A DNA stretch of 64,000 bases from Saxidomus purpurata. Lineage: Eukaryota; Mollusca; Bivalvia; Venerida; Veneridae. Under the pieces are notes generated by a model that saw only the letters and a program-made list of their open reading frames with translations, was not told the DNA's origin and did not search any database. Shown here piece after piece: positions 1 to 12,800 of this stretch (positions are counted from its first letter, which is position 1; each line of letters starts with the position of its first letter). The stretch spans positions 22,256,706 to 22,320,705 of the forward strand of contig JAFMSR010000015.1 of NCBI GenBank assembly GCA_022818135.1, in the 5' to 3' direction. A program made the translations under genes and the position numbers.

Positions 1-279
1 GGGGTAGCACCTTTAATGACCATTAGTTCACGCTTTGACTGGGTGTATATACTACTGTAAGTAAAATAAGTGAAATAAGTATTTTTATATTAGTGATGTT
101 GAGTCAATATGGAGAATATAACTGCTTTTTTGAATGAAATTGTGGCATTTGATTCGAAAGGCAAGTATGGCAAACTGTAAATACTGATAATAGTTATGTA
201 TCCTAACTCCGTGAGAGACAGTGCTATCTGTCACATTTGTCTGACATAAAGTTTGTCCATGCAACTCATCTGATACTAC

Positions 280-640
280 GTGGCGGATTTACACCGAACT
301 TCACATAAGTGGTCATTGCCTAGTGTAGTTGTGCATATCATCTCAGTGATTTTCAGTGGAATTATCGCCCTTGATTCATCTATACCATTGGGCAGATTTC
401 AAACCAAACATAAGTCCGGTGCCAAGCTTAGTTATGCATATCGTTGGTATATTTGGTTCAGTGATTTTCAGGGGAGTGATTGTCCTTGATTTGTCAAATT
501 TAATGATGTTTTTGATACTTCTCTACTATTCGCCGTATTCCCACTAAACCTAATAGAATATATCAGTGTCAATCCTAGTTGTCGTCGACATTTTTTGCTT
601 CAATGATTTCCAGGGAAGTTGCGGGCCTTGATTTGCCATA
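280..640. repeat. Three degenerate direct repeats, ~125-140 bp spacing
   Basis: Three related segments (about 321-375, 427-494 and 573-635) share the order TAGTT-GTGCATATC / CAGTGATTTTCAG / GG-TTGATTTG. They look like the decayed core of a tandem-repeat-bearing mobile element. Short open frames here are not supported as genes: they differ between repeat units and no splice or start context is visible. Confidence 0.5.
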
Positions 641-923
641 GTTCATAATGTCTATACTACATCTCCTATTCTCACCCAACCTATCCAGAAAGGATATCAC
701 AAACAAAAACCTAACACTATGTAAATTATTGTGCTGTTCATACTTGATTAGAATTTGTTAAAAAATTGTTAAAAATATTGTTTATGAATTGAAGGCCATT
801 GTTAATAAGACTGACCACTTATGTATTGTGCATATGCAATTATTTATTCGTTGTCTTAATGAGTCATCTTCTGAAAATAAAGAGGATGGCCATTTATCTT
901 AGTTTCATACAGAAGAAAATATA

Positions 924-970
924 CTTCAAATAAATTTAAAATTGAAAGTTAATTTTAAATTTATTTGAAG
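924..970. repeat. Perfect 20-bp inverted repeat (hairpin)
   Basis: The left arm CTTCAAATAAATTTAAAATT (924-943) and right arm AATTTTAAATTTATTTGAAG (951-970) are exact reverse complements around a 7-base loop GAAAGTT. It is AT-only in the inner stem, could extrude as a cruciform, and lies just upstream of a family G element. Confidence 0.9.
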
Positions 971-979
971 TGACGTTCC

Positions 980-2459
980 CTATAACTCCCAAAAGTGGAA
1001 AGTAAATTATGGTATTGTATGGATTGTTTTGGCGTTGTCCGTGCGTCCATCCGTCCTTCTGTCTGTCCATCCGCTCTTACAAATAGGTACTTATATGGCT
1101 AAACTGTCCATAGCTAACAATAAATAACTAATAATATATTCCATTCATTCTGTAGGATAAGTGGCTCTTAGTGGTTAAATATTTATCTTACTTAGCACAT
1201 TAATACTTAAAATACATAACATAGTCACTTAAGTACCATTTACATTTGTAGTAAGAACGTCCGTCCGTCCAGAGCCAAAACTCGAGAACCAATGAATAAA
1301 GTTTAAATAAGTGTGCAATAGCATAATAGCGCGACGCACACGCAATTTTCGCCAAGATTGGATTAAAAGTCATGAGCACGAGGTTCAGATCGAAATATCC
1401 GTCACCGAGGGTAACTGTTTTGGCGGGAACGTCGGAGGCTCTGCCGAGTTCCCACAAAACAATTACCCGAGGTGACGGATATTTCCATCTGAGCCAAGTG
1501 TTTCATGATGGAAACTCTTTCTTGCATACCGTCTTGCACTTTAAAGTAGATTTATAAATGCAAACTTGTCAAAATGAGGAATTATCATAAAAAAACGATA
1601 TTCTGAGGCTGTGTTTAGGAAAGTGACGTCACATTGTTTATAACGTTACGTCATAAGTAATTTACGAGAGTCGTCTGGCATAGGAAGGGTTTCAGACGGT
1701 TTTTCCGGCATGGGCAAAATCACCGGAAATGCCGATCCGACATGCAAGAATAGTATCTCCACAGTTATTACCCTTTAATTGCTTTTTTCTTCTATATTGA
1801 ATATAAAAACATTAACTCTGTTTCTCTGAAACCAGTTATCAAAGATAAATTGTAATCGGCTCAAATAATTTAATGATCACTCTTTCTAATTATAATACAT
1901 CCCTTGCACATCCTGATATTTTTAGAAATGAGGACCCTTAAGGGGGTGATATTCTATTTAGAGAGTTAGAAATTGATCTTTTCTGAAAATTATAGTACTG
2001 AATCAATTTAACTTACAACAACTGATTTCTGTATCACTGTAAACTGCAGAAAAAATAATTACCCCTCGGAGATCGGGCCTCATTTGGATGGTGAAATTTA
2101 AAAACTTTGCTTCTTTTTCTAAAAATAATTTGATTTTGTTAGCACGTTAATCAACTTGGTATTTCTACAATTATCATTTTTACAAAAACGAGGCCCTTAG
2201 GGGATGTAGTGGTTTTCTTACATAATTGTTCTATATAGAAACTCAACAATTCTTGTTGTCTGAAAGTACAGTACTAATTTAATACAACTTCTAATAAAAT
2301 TCTTTATCACTGTAACTTGAAGAAAAATTTTCACCTCAGAGATGAGGCCCCAATGGGGTGGTGACATTTCAGAAATACTTTTTTTCTGAAACAGACACCC
2401 CAATACACTTTCCAGATGAAGTTTTTCAGCTATTTGTTTCACTATGCGGGGATATAAAT
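980..2459 (+). mobile_element. Family G TIR element, diverged copy with nested insert
   Basis: This copy matches the better-preserved copy at 49434-50386 in order: GGATTGTTTTGGCGTTGTCCGT, pyrimidine-rich (TCCGTCC)n, a stretch with TTTAATGATCACTCTTT, two 'aatgaggccct' blocks, and the right end near 2446-2459 ending in GCGGGGATATAAAT. The left TIR is degenerate (TATAACTCCCAAAAG near 981). Relative to the 49.4-kb copy it carries about 400 extra bases at roughly 1362-1756. No transposase is present, so it is non-autonomous. Confidence 0.65.
1362..1756. mobile_element. Nested foldback insert in family G copy
   Basis: The segment is absent from the other G copy, where 'aagattgg' runs directly on to 'gttattgccctt'. 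It contains a long imperfect palindrome: 1384-1432 (AAATATCCGTCACC, then GGGTAACTGTTTTG) mirrors 1449-1493 (CAAAACAATTACCC, then GGTGACGGATATTT), with weaker pairing further out. It is likely a MITE or foldback element. Exact ends and a target duplication were not resolved. Confidence 0.6.
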
Positions 2460-3002
2460 TTACTGAATTAGCTTGCTTATTCTGAAAATTGCACTTCCCA
2501 ACATAGAGCAGACGATCTCTATGTTAAGAGTATTGTTAACCCCCCGCTAGGTAGTACAGCTCCTCCCCACATTCTAATGTGTAACATATTGAACGGTGAC
2601 GCACCTGTTTCCTATGTAACGTCAATTTGTGTTCTTGTCTTTCGTCCTTTAGTAGAGTAGGGAGAAAATGAACATTTTTCCTGTTTATCTGGCTGGATAC
2701 ATGTTGTACATCGCATTGATGCGCCAAAATCAGAATCATATGAATACAAATGTATTTGATTGTAGATTTCAATATAATGGTGTAATGGAAATGGTCCATT
2801 CGGATAGATGTCCCTTGGCGAAACGGATGTGAAGGTTGGTTGTATTCAACACTGGCTGTGAAGGCGCACTCAATTTCTGCTGGTGAGTTAGTTTGACAAC
2901 GATTGTGTATGTTTGGTCACGCGCACTGGTCGCCAGCAGGGTTATCCTTGGTGATAACTTGTGTTACAGGTATGTTCTTGGATGGTTGCAGTTTCGATTT
3001 TA
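2460..3002. other. No recognisable gene or repeat
   Basis: Unique-looking AT-rich sequence. The antisense open frame at 2536-2799 shows no domain, splice or start signal that I can support. Confidence 0.4.
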
Positions 3003-3206
3003 GTTTAATTTTTCGAAGAAAAGGAGGTATTCAACTCGCCTTGGCATTGGAGTCACACCTTGGTTAGGTTTATGAACTTTTCTTCAAAACCAATACAGAT
3101 ATTGCTTTGAAACCTGAAATAGTTATTTACTATCCTAGCCTTTATCAACGTACAAGAGTACTTAGCTTGAGAATGTTTTTATCAGAGTTATCGCCCTTTT
3201 TCGTTC
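3003..3206 (+). mobile_element. Family B Helentron-like element, left fragment
   Basis: The segment GAAAAGGAGGTATTCAACTCGCC, then GGAGTCACACCTTGGTTAGG, then TATTGCTTTGAAACC follows the start of the full family B copy at 44953-45943. It breaks off in the first core repeat near 3206. The matching right part lies at 15846-16262, which implies that the intervening 12.6 kb was inserted into this element. Confidence 0.55.
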
Positions 3207-3574
3207 TAATGATCTATTTCAGCTATAAGGATCGCTTGTCGTCTGTCATACGTCTCTTTTCACATTTTCCTTCAAACGACATCTCATAATTATTATTCTC
3301 TGAACTCAATAGACATATGTTAATGGAACTTTGCATGGATTTTCTTCGCATGAAACCCTATCATAGGTGTTCAAATAATTCAATTTCATGCAGAACAAAG
3401 ATCGTTCAAATAATAGCCTCCAGGTCAAAATTGAAACTGTCTGGGTGTAACTTGTATTATAAACAACTTTAAAGATGTTTATTTCTGAAACCACAATGAA
3501 AAGAGCTTAGTTATTTAGCATGTGACATTGCCTAGATGACCTCTCTGCAGGTACTATCATGGACCGTGTGACGG
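3207..3574 (+). mobile_element. Family D Helentron-like element, left fragment
   Basis: From AGCTATAAGGATCGC through TTCCTTCAAACGACATCTC, CTTTGCATGGAT and 'ctgaaaccacaatg...gagcttag..atttagcatgt' the segment tracks the full family D copy at 29170-30455. It stops at about 'atcatggacc'. The family resumes at 15605 with 'catgacatctgggtcaaaattgacc', so this and 15605-15845 look like halves of one copy. Confidence 0.6.
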
Positions 3575-3837
3575 GGCATGATCTTTATTACTAGGTTATG
3601 GTACTGTAGAAAAGCAAGAACACTATTTTGAATCGCGTGAAAACAGATTTTATAGCACAGTTGTGAAAGTCTGTGAGGTTTATTAGTTCACCTGAGGACC
3701 CTTTTGGGTGACCTACTGAGGTCAGCAGTAATCAGGCGTCCGACTTTATGCGTATATTCATGCGTATCCGTCCATCAACATTTTGATTTAAAGACTTATC
3801 CCCTTAACTGCTAGGCCACTTTTGATTAAACTTCAGT

Positions 3838-6800
3838 TGTATTGTTTTGGCCAATTATTTTTGAATTTGAATTAATGTTTAGGCCATATGTATTTTTTTT
3901 ACGAAAACATACTACATATACCAGTTGTAGCCTTTGTGTACATGAGCCTTAATTGGCCTTTGGTTACTTATCATTGAATAGCATTCATTTCCATCTATGA
4001 TTAGTAAAACAATTTGAATTTTTAAAGATTTCATGTATGCATTTTTTGTAAGAATGTGATAAAATCTGAAACTAGCAGGCTTTCAGGGTTAGGTACAAGT
4101 TAAGTGCCTTAGAGAAAGGTAGCTAGTGGTTAACATCATATAAAGTTTGTGCACAAAGATGATTTCATAAGTTTTTGGTCAGTCATTGTACAAAAGATTT
4201 GGTCTTTAGACCTTTTTTTCAAATGTAAGACATATGTGTAGGTCTGTAATCTCAACCCTTTCTTTGGTTGTTTTTGTGTGTCTTCCTGTTAATTCACCCT
4301 TTGAATGTGCTTTATGGTTAGTCTGTCTTCAAGTTGGCAATGCCAAACAGGCTTCCTAGGTCAGGCACAAAATGTAGTATCTTAGAAGCTAGTTTTAAAC
4401 TGAGATATCGGTTATACCCAGCAGGCTCTGCAGTAAATATCCAATCCAGTATCCAGTGTTTTGAAAAGACAAAGTAAGTGGTTGAGATTATTTATTATAG
4501 CCATATGATAATATGGTAACTTAAGAAACAAAATCAATAATGCCATTTGGAAACTCTTGAAGGACAGATTAGGCCCATCTTATTTGACAAAGCTTCTCAT
4601 GAAGCTGTAAGGGCATTTAGAGGACTGTTTTGGCCACTTATTTTTGACAAAAACTTCTTTCAAGACTTAAACCTTCTGTGAAGATAAATGATCTTGCATG
4701 GCTATTTTGGCCATTACATTTTCATCAGCTTTCTGCTAAGTTGTGAGTTTGTTTCAATTTAAGGACTGACCTAAAACTTTTCAGGCCAACCAGTTTTGAC
4801 AAAAAGCTTCTCATAGAAGAAGTAAGTTAATTTTAAGTATTGTTCTGGCCAATTATTTTTGACACAATTTTCTCATAAGTAATAAGTTTGTTATTAAAAA
4901 TAAGTTTTTTTTACAAAACATCTTGTATGGATAATAGTTCATGTTAAGGACTGTTTAGGCCATATTTTTTTAACGAAAACATACAACATATACCAGTAAT
5001 AGCTTTTGTGTACATGAGCCTTAATTGGCCTTTGGTTACTTATCATTGAATAGCATTCATTTCCATCTATGATTAGTAAAACAATTTGAATTTTTAAAGA
5101 TTTCATGTATGCATTTTTTTGTAAGAATGTGATAAAATCTGAAACTAGCAGGCTTTCAGGGTTAGGTACAAGTTAAGTGCCTTAGAGAAAGGTAGCTAGT
5201 GGTTAACATCATATAACTTGTGTGCACAAAGATGATTTCATAGGTTTTAGGTCAGTCATTGTACAACAGATTTGGTCTTTTGACCTTTTTTCAAATGTAA
5301 GACATATGTGTAGGTCTGTAATCTCAACCCTTTCTTTTGCTGTTTTTTTTGTGTGTCTTCCTGTTAATTCCCCCTTTGAATGTGCTTTATGGTTAGTCTG
5401 TCTTCAATTTGCAATGCCAAACAGGCTTCCTAGGTCAGGCACAAAATGTAGTATCTTAGAAGCTGGTTTTAAACTGAGATATCGGTTATACCAAGCAGGC
5501 TTTGCAGTATATACCCATTCCAGTATCCAGTGTTTTGAAATGACAAAGTAAGTGGTTGAGATTATTTATTATTGCCATATGATAATATGGTAACTTCAGA
5601 AACAAAATCAATAATGCCATTTGGAAACTCTTGAAGGACAGATTAGGCCCATCTTATTTGACAAAGCTTCTCATGAAGTTGTAGGGTCATTTAGAGGACT
5701 GTTTTGGCCACTTATTTTTGACAAAAACTTCTTTCAAGACTTAAGCCTTCGATGAAGATAAATGATCTTGCATGGCTATTTTGGCCATTAAATTTTTATC
5801 AGCTTTCTGTTAAGTTGTGAGTTTGTTTCAGTTTAAGGACTGACCTAAAACTTTTAAGGCCAACCAGTTTTGACAAAAAGCTTCTCATAGAAGTAGTAAG
5901 TTAATTTTAAGTATTGTTCCGGCCAATTATTTTTGACACAATCTTCTCATAAGTAATAAGTTTGTTATTAAAACATAACTTTTTTTTTACAAAACATCTT
6001 GTCATGGATTATAGTTCATGTTAAGGAATTTTTAGGCCATATTTTTTAACGGAAACATACCACATAATTATACCAGTAATAGCTTTTGTGTACATGAGCC
6101 TTAATTGGCCTTTGGTTACTTATCATTGAAAAGCATTCATTTCCATCTATGATTAGTAAAACAATTTGAATTTTGAAAGATTTCATTTATGCATTTTTTT
6201 GTACGAATGTGATGAAATCTGAAACTAGCAGGCTTTCAGGGTTAGGTACAAGTTAAGTGCCTTAGAGAAAGGTAGCTAGTGGTTAACATCATATAAAGTG
6301 TGTGCACAAAGATGATTTCATAGGTTTTAGGTCAGTCATTGTACAAAAGATTTGGTCTTTTGACCTTTTTTCAAATGTGAGACATATGTGTAGGTCTGTA
6401 ATCTCAACCCTTTCTTTTGCTGTTTTTTTGTGTGTCTTCCTGTTAATTCCCCCTTTGAATGTGCTTTATGGTTAGTCTGTCTTCAAGTTGGCAATGCCAA
6501 ACAGGCTTCCTAGGTCAGGCACAAAATGTAGTATCTTAGAAGCTGGTTTTAAACTGAGATATCGGTTATACCCAGCAGGCTTTGCAGTAAATACCCAATC
6601 CAGTATCCAGTGTTTTGAAAGACAAAGTAAGTGGTTGAGATTATTTATTATTGCCATATGATAATATGGTAACTTCAGAAACAAAATCAATAATGCCATT
6701 TGGAAACTCTTGAAGGACAGATTAGGCCCATCTTATTTGACAAAGCTTCTCATGAAGCTGTAGGGTCATTTAGAGGACTGTTTTGGCCACTTATTTTTGA

Positions 6801-9800
6801 CAAAAACTTCTTTCAAGACTCAAGCCTTCGATAAAAATAAATGATCTTGCATGGCTATTTTGGCCATTAAATTTTTATCAGCTTTCTGTTAAGTTGTGAG
6901 TTTGTTTCAGTTTAAGGACTGACCTAAAACTTTTCAGGCTAACCAGTTTTAGACAAAAAGCTTCTCATAGAAGTAGTAAGTTAATTTTAAGTATTGTTCT
7001 GGCCAATTACTTTTGACACAATCTTATCATAAGTAATAAGTTTGTTATTAAAAATAAGTTTTTTTTACAAAACATCTTGTATGGATTATAGTTCATGTTA
7101 AGGAATGTTTAGGCCATATGTTTTTAACGAAAACACCACATATACCAGTAATAGCTTTTGTGTACATGAGCCTTAATTGGCCTTTGGTTACTTATCATTG
7201 AAAAGCATTCATTTCCATCTATGATTAGTAAAACAATTTGAATTTTTAAAGATTTCATGTATGCATTTTTTTGTAAGAATGTGATAAAATCTGAAACTAG
7301 CAGGCTTTCAGGGTTAGGTACAAGTTAAGTGCCTTAGAGAAAGGTAGCTAGTGGTTAACATCATATAACTTGTGTGCACAAAGATGATTTCATAGGTTTT
7401 AGGTCAGTCATTGTACAAAAGATTTGGTCTTTTGACCTTTTTTCAAATGTAAGACATATGTGTAGGTCTGTAATCTCAACCCTTTCTTTGGTTGTTTTTT
7501 TGTGTGTCTTCCTGTTAATTCACCCCTTTGAATGTGCTTTATGGTTAGTCTGTCTTCAAGTTGGCAATGCCAAACAGGCTTCCTAGGTCAGGCACAAAAT
7601 GTAGTATCTTAGAAGCTGGTTTTAATCCGAGATATCGGTTATACCCAGCAGGCTTTGCAGTATATACCCATTCCAGTATCCAGTGTTTTGAAAAGACAAA
7701 GTAAGTGGTTGAGATTATTTATTATTGCCATATGATAATATGGTAACTTCAGAAACAAAATCAATAATGCCATTTGGAAACTCTTGAAGGACAGATTATG
7801 CCCATCTTATTTGACAAAGCTTCTCATGAAGCTGTAAGGGCATTTAGAGGACTGTTTTGGCCACTTATTTTTGACAAAAACTTCTTTCAAGACTTAAACC
7901 TTCTGTGAAGATAAATGATCTTGCATGGCTATTTTGGCCATTAGATTTTCATCAGCTTTCTGTTAAGTTGTGAGTTTGTTTCAGTTTAAGGACTGACCTA
8001 AAACTTTTCAGGCCAACCAGTTTTGACAAAAAGCTTCTCATAGAAGAAGTAAGTTAATTTTAAGTATTGTTCTGGCCAATTATTTTTGACACAATTTTCT
8101 CATAAGTAATAAGTTTGTATTATTAAAAGGAAGATTTTTTTTACAAAATATCTTGTCATGGATGATAGTTCATGTTAAGGACTGTTTAGGCCATATTTTT
8201 TTTACGAAAACATACTACATAATTATACCAGTAATAGCTTTTGTGTACATGAGCCTTAATTGGCCTTTGGTTACTTATCATTGAATAGCATTCATTTCCA
8301 TCTATGATTAGTAAAACAATTTGAATTTTTGAAAGATTTCATGTATGCATTTTTTTGTAAGAATGTGATAAAATCTGAAACTAGCAGGCTTTCAGGGTTA
8401 GGTACAAGTTAAGTGCCTTAGAGAAAGGTAGCTAGTGGTTAACATCATATAAAGTTTGTGCACAAAGATGATTTCATAGGTTTTAGGTCAGTCATTGTAC
8501 AAAAGATTTGGTCTTTTGACCTTTTTTCAAATGTGAGACATATGTGTAGGTCTGTAATCTCAACCCTTTCTTTTGCTGTTTTTTTTGTGTGTCTTCCTGT
8601 TAATTCCCCCTTTGAATGTGCTTTATGGTTAGTCTGTCTTCAAGTTGGCAATGCCAAACAGGCTTCCTAGGTCAGGCACAAAATGTAGTATCTTAGAAGC
8701 TGGTTTTAAACTGAGATATCGGTTATACCCAGCAGACTCTGCAGTAAATATGCAGTCCAGTATCCAGTGTTTTGAAAAGACAAAGTAAGTGGTTGAGATT
8801 ATTTATTATTGCCATATGATAATATGGTAACTTCAGAAACAAAATCAATAATGCCATTTGGAAACTCTTGAAGGACAGATTAGGCCCATCTTATTTGACA
8901 AAGCTTCTCATGAAGTTGTAGGGGCATTTAGAGGACTGTTTTGGCCACTTATTTTTGACAAAAACTTCTTTCAAGACTTAAACCTTCTGTGAAGATAAAT
9001 GATCTTGCATGGCTATTTTGGCCATTAAATTTTCATCAGCTTTCTGTTAAGTTGTGAGTTTGTTTCAGTTTAAGGACTGACCTAAAACTTTTCAGGCCAA
9101 CCAGTTTTGACAAAAAGCTTCTCATAGAAGAAGTAAGTTAATTTTAAGTATTGTTCTGGCCAATTATTTTTGACACAATTTTCTCATAAGTAATAAGTTT
9201 GTTATTAAAAATAAGTTTGTTTTACAAAATATCTTGTCATGATGATAGTTCATGTTAAGGACTTCTTAGGCCATATTTTTTTTACGAAAACATACTACAT
9301 AATTATACCAGTAATAGCTTTTGTGTACATGAGCCTTAATTGGCCTTTGGTTACTTATCATTGAATAGCATTCATTTCCATCTATGATTAGTAAAACAAT
9401 TTGAATTTTTAAAGATTTCATGTATGCATTTTTTTGTAAGAATGTGATAAAATCTGAAACTAGCAGGCTTTCAGGGTTAGGTACAAGTTAAGTGCCTTAG
9501 AGAAAGGTAGCTAGTGGTTAACATCATATAACTTGTGTGCACAAAGATGATTTCATAGGTTTTAGGTCAGTCATTGTACAAAAGATTTGGTCTTTTGACC
9601 TTTTTTCAAATGTAAGACATATGTGTAGGTCTGTAATCTCAACCCTTTCTTTGGTTGTTTTTTTGTGTGTCTTCCTGTTAATTCACCCTTTGAATGTGCT
9701 TAATGGTTAGTCTGTCTTCAAGTTGGCAATGCCAAACAGGCTTCCTAGGTCAGGCACAAAATGTAGTATCTTAGAAGCTAGTTTAAACTGAGATATCGGT

Positions 9801-12800
9801 TATACCCAGCAGACTTTGCAGTAAATATGCAGTCCAGTATCCAGTGTTTTGAAAGACAAAGTAAGTGGTTGAGATTATTTATTATAGCCATATGATAATA
9901 TGGTAACTTAAGAAACAAAATCAATAATGCCATTTGGAAACTCTTGAAGGACAGATTAGGCCCATCTTATTTGACAAAGCTTCTCATGAAGTTGTAGGGT
10001 CATTTAGAGGACTGTTTTGGCCACTTATTTTTGACAAAAACTTCTTTCAAGACTTAAGCCTTCAATGAAAATAAATGATCTTGCATGGCTATTTTGGCCA
10101 TTAAATTTTTATCAGCTTTCTGTTAAGTTGTGAGTTTGTTTCAGTTTAAGGACTGACCTAAAACTTTTCAGGCCAACCAGTTTTGACAAAAAGCTTCTCA
10201 TAGAAGTAGTAAGTTAATTTTAAGTATTGTTCCGGCCAATTACTTTTGACACAATCTTCTCATAAGTAATAAGTTTGTTATTAAAAAGAAGTTTTTTTTT
10301 TACAAAACATCTTGTATGGATGATAGTTCATGTTAAGGACTGTTTAGGCCATATGTTTTTAACGAAAACACCACATATACCAGTAATAGCTTTTGTGTAC
10401 ATGAGCCTTAATTGGCCTTTGGTTACTTATCATTGAAAAGCATTCATTTCCATCTATGATTAGTAAAACAATTTGAATTTTGAAAGATTTCATGTATGCA
10501 TATTTTTGGTACGAATGTGATAAAATCTGAAACTAGCAGGCTTTCAGGGTTAGGTACAAGTTAAGTGCCTTAGAGAATGGTAGCTAGTGGTTAACATCAT
10601 ATAAAGTTTGTGCACAAAGATGATTTCATAGGTTTTAGGTCAGTCATTGTACAAAAGATTTGGTCTTTTGACCTTTTTTTCAAATGTGAGACATATGTGT
10701 AGGTCTGTAATCTCAACCCTTTCTTTTGCTGTTTTTTGTGTGTCTTCCTGTTAATTCCCCCTTTGAATGTGCTTTATGGTTAGTCTGTCTTCAAGTTGGC
10801 AATGCCAAACAGGCTTCCTAGGTCAGGCACAAAATGTAGTATCTTAGAAGCTGGTTTTAAACCGAGATATCGGTTATACCCAGCAGGCTTTGCAGTAAAT
10901 ACCCAGTCCAGTATCCAGTGTTTTGAAAAGACAAAGTAAGTGGTTGAGATTATTTATTATTGCCATATGATAATATGGTAACTTCAGAAACAAAATCAAT
11001 AATGCCATTTGGAAACTCTTGAAGGACAGATTAGGCCCATTTATTTGACAAAGCTTCTCATGAAGCTGTAGGGTCATTTAGAGGACTGTTTTGGCCACTT
11101 ATTTTTGACAAAAACTTCTTTCAAGACTTAAGCCTTCTGTGAAGATAAATGATCTTGCATGGCTATTTTGGCCATTAAATTTTTATCAGCTTTCTGTTAA
11201 GTTGTGAGTTTGTTTCAGTTTAAGGACTGACCTAAAACTTTTCAGGCTAACCAGTTTTAGACAAAAAGCTTCTCATAGAAGTAGTAAGTTAATTTTAAGT
11301 ATTGTTCCGGCCAATTACTCTTGACACAATCTTCTCATAAGTAATAAGTTTGTTATTAGAAGGAAGATCTTTTTTTTACAAAACATCTTGTCATGGATTA
11401 TAGTTCATGTTAAGGACTGTTTAGGCCATATGTTTTTAACGAAAACACCACATATACCAGTAATAGCTTTTGTGTACATGAGCCTTAATTGGCCTTAAGT
11501 TATTTATCATTGAACAGCATTCATTTCCATCTATGATTAGTAAAACAATTTGAATTTTGAAAGATTTCATGTATGCATATTTTTGTACGAATGTGATAAA
11601 ATCTGAAACTAGCAGGCTTTCAGGGTTAGGTACAAGTTAAGTGCCTTAGAGAAAGGTAGCTAGTGGTTAACATCATATAAAGTTTGTGCACAAAGATGAT
11701 TTCATAGGTTTTAGGTCAGTCATTGTACAAAAGATTTGGTCTTTTGACCTTTTTTCAAATGTGAGACATATGTGTAGGTCTGTAATCTCAACCCTTTCTT
11801 TTGCTGTTTTTTGTGTGTCTTCCAGTTAATTCCCCCTTTGAATGTGCTTTATGGTTAGTCTGTCTTCAAGTTGGCAATGCCAAACAGGCTTCCTAGGTCA
11901 GGCACAAAATGTAGTATCTTAGAAGCTAGTTTAAACTGAGATATCGGTTATACCCAGCAGGCTTTGCACTATATACCCAGTCCAGTATCCAGTGTTTTGA
12001 AAGACAAAGTAAGTGGTTGAGATTATTTATTATAGCCATATGATAATATGGTAACTTAAGAAACAAAATCAATAATGCCATTTGGAAACTCTTGAAGGAC
12101 AGATTAGGCCCATCTTATTTGACAAAGCTTCTCATGAAGCTGTAAGGGCATTTAGAGGACTGTTTTGGCCACTTATTTTTGACAAAAACTTCTTTCAAGA
12201 CTTAAACCTTCTGTGAAGATAAATGATCTTGCATGGCTATTTTGGCCATTAGATTTTCATCAGCTTTCTGTTAAGTTGTGAGTTTGTTTCAGTTTAAGGA
12301 CTGACCTAAAACTTTTCAGGCCAACCAGTTTTGACAAAAAGCTTCTCATAGAAGTAGTAAGTTAATTTTAAGTATTGTTCTGGCCAATTACTTTTGACAC
12401 AATCTTCTCATAAGTAAATAAGTTTGTTATTAAAAAGGAAGTTTTTTTTTTACAAAACATCTTGTCATGGATGATACTTCATGTTAAGGACTGTTTAGGC
12501 CATATGTTTTTAACGAAAACACACCACATAATTATACCAGTAATAGCTTTTGTGTACATGAGCCTTAATTGGCCTTTGGTTACTTATCATTGAAAAGCAT
12601 TCATTTCCATCTATGATTAGTAAAACAATTTGAATTTTTGAAAGATTTCATGTATGCATATTTTTGTACGAATGTGATAAAATCTGAAACTAGCAGGCTT
12701 TCAGGGTTAGGTACAAGTTAAGTGCCTTAGAGAAAGGTAGCTAGTGGTTAACATCATATAAAGTTTGTGCACAAAGATGATTTCATAGGTTTTAGGTCAG

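Noticed and set aside
5222..5551. 109-codon open frame in one unit of the 1.08-kb array, similar frames in units at 7374 and 8458
   Set aside because: The frame ends at different points in different units because of T-run and single-base indels. No start context, splice sites or conserved length; it is a by-product of the tandem repeat.
6472..6699. 75-codon minus-strand frame in the 1.08-kb array, with a relative at 10874-11077
   Set aside because: Same reason: the two frames start and stop at different places in otherwise equivalent units.
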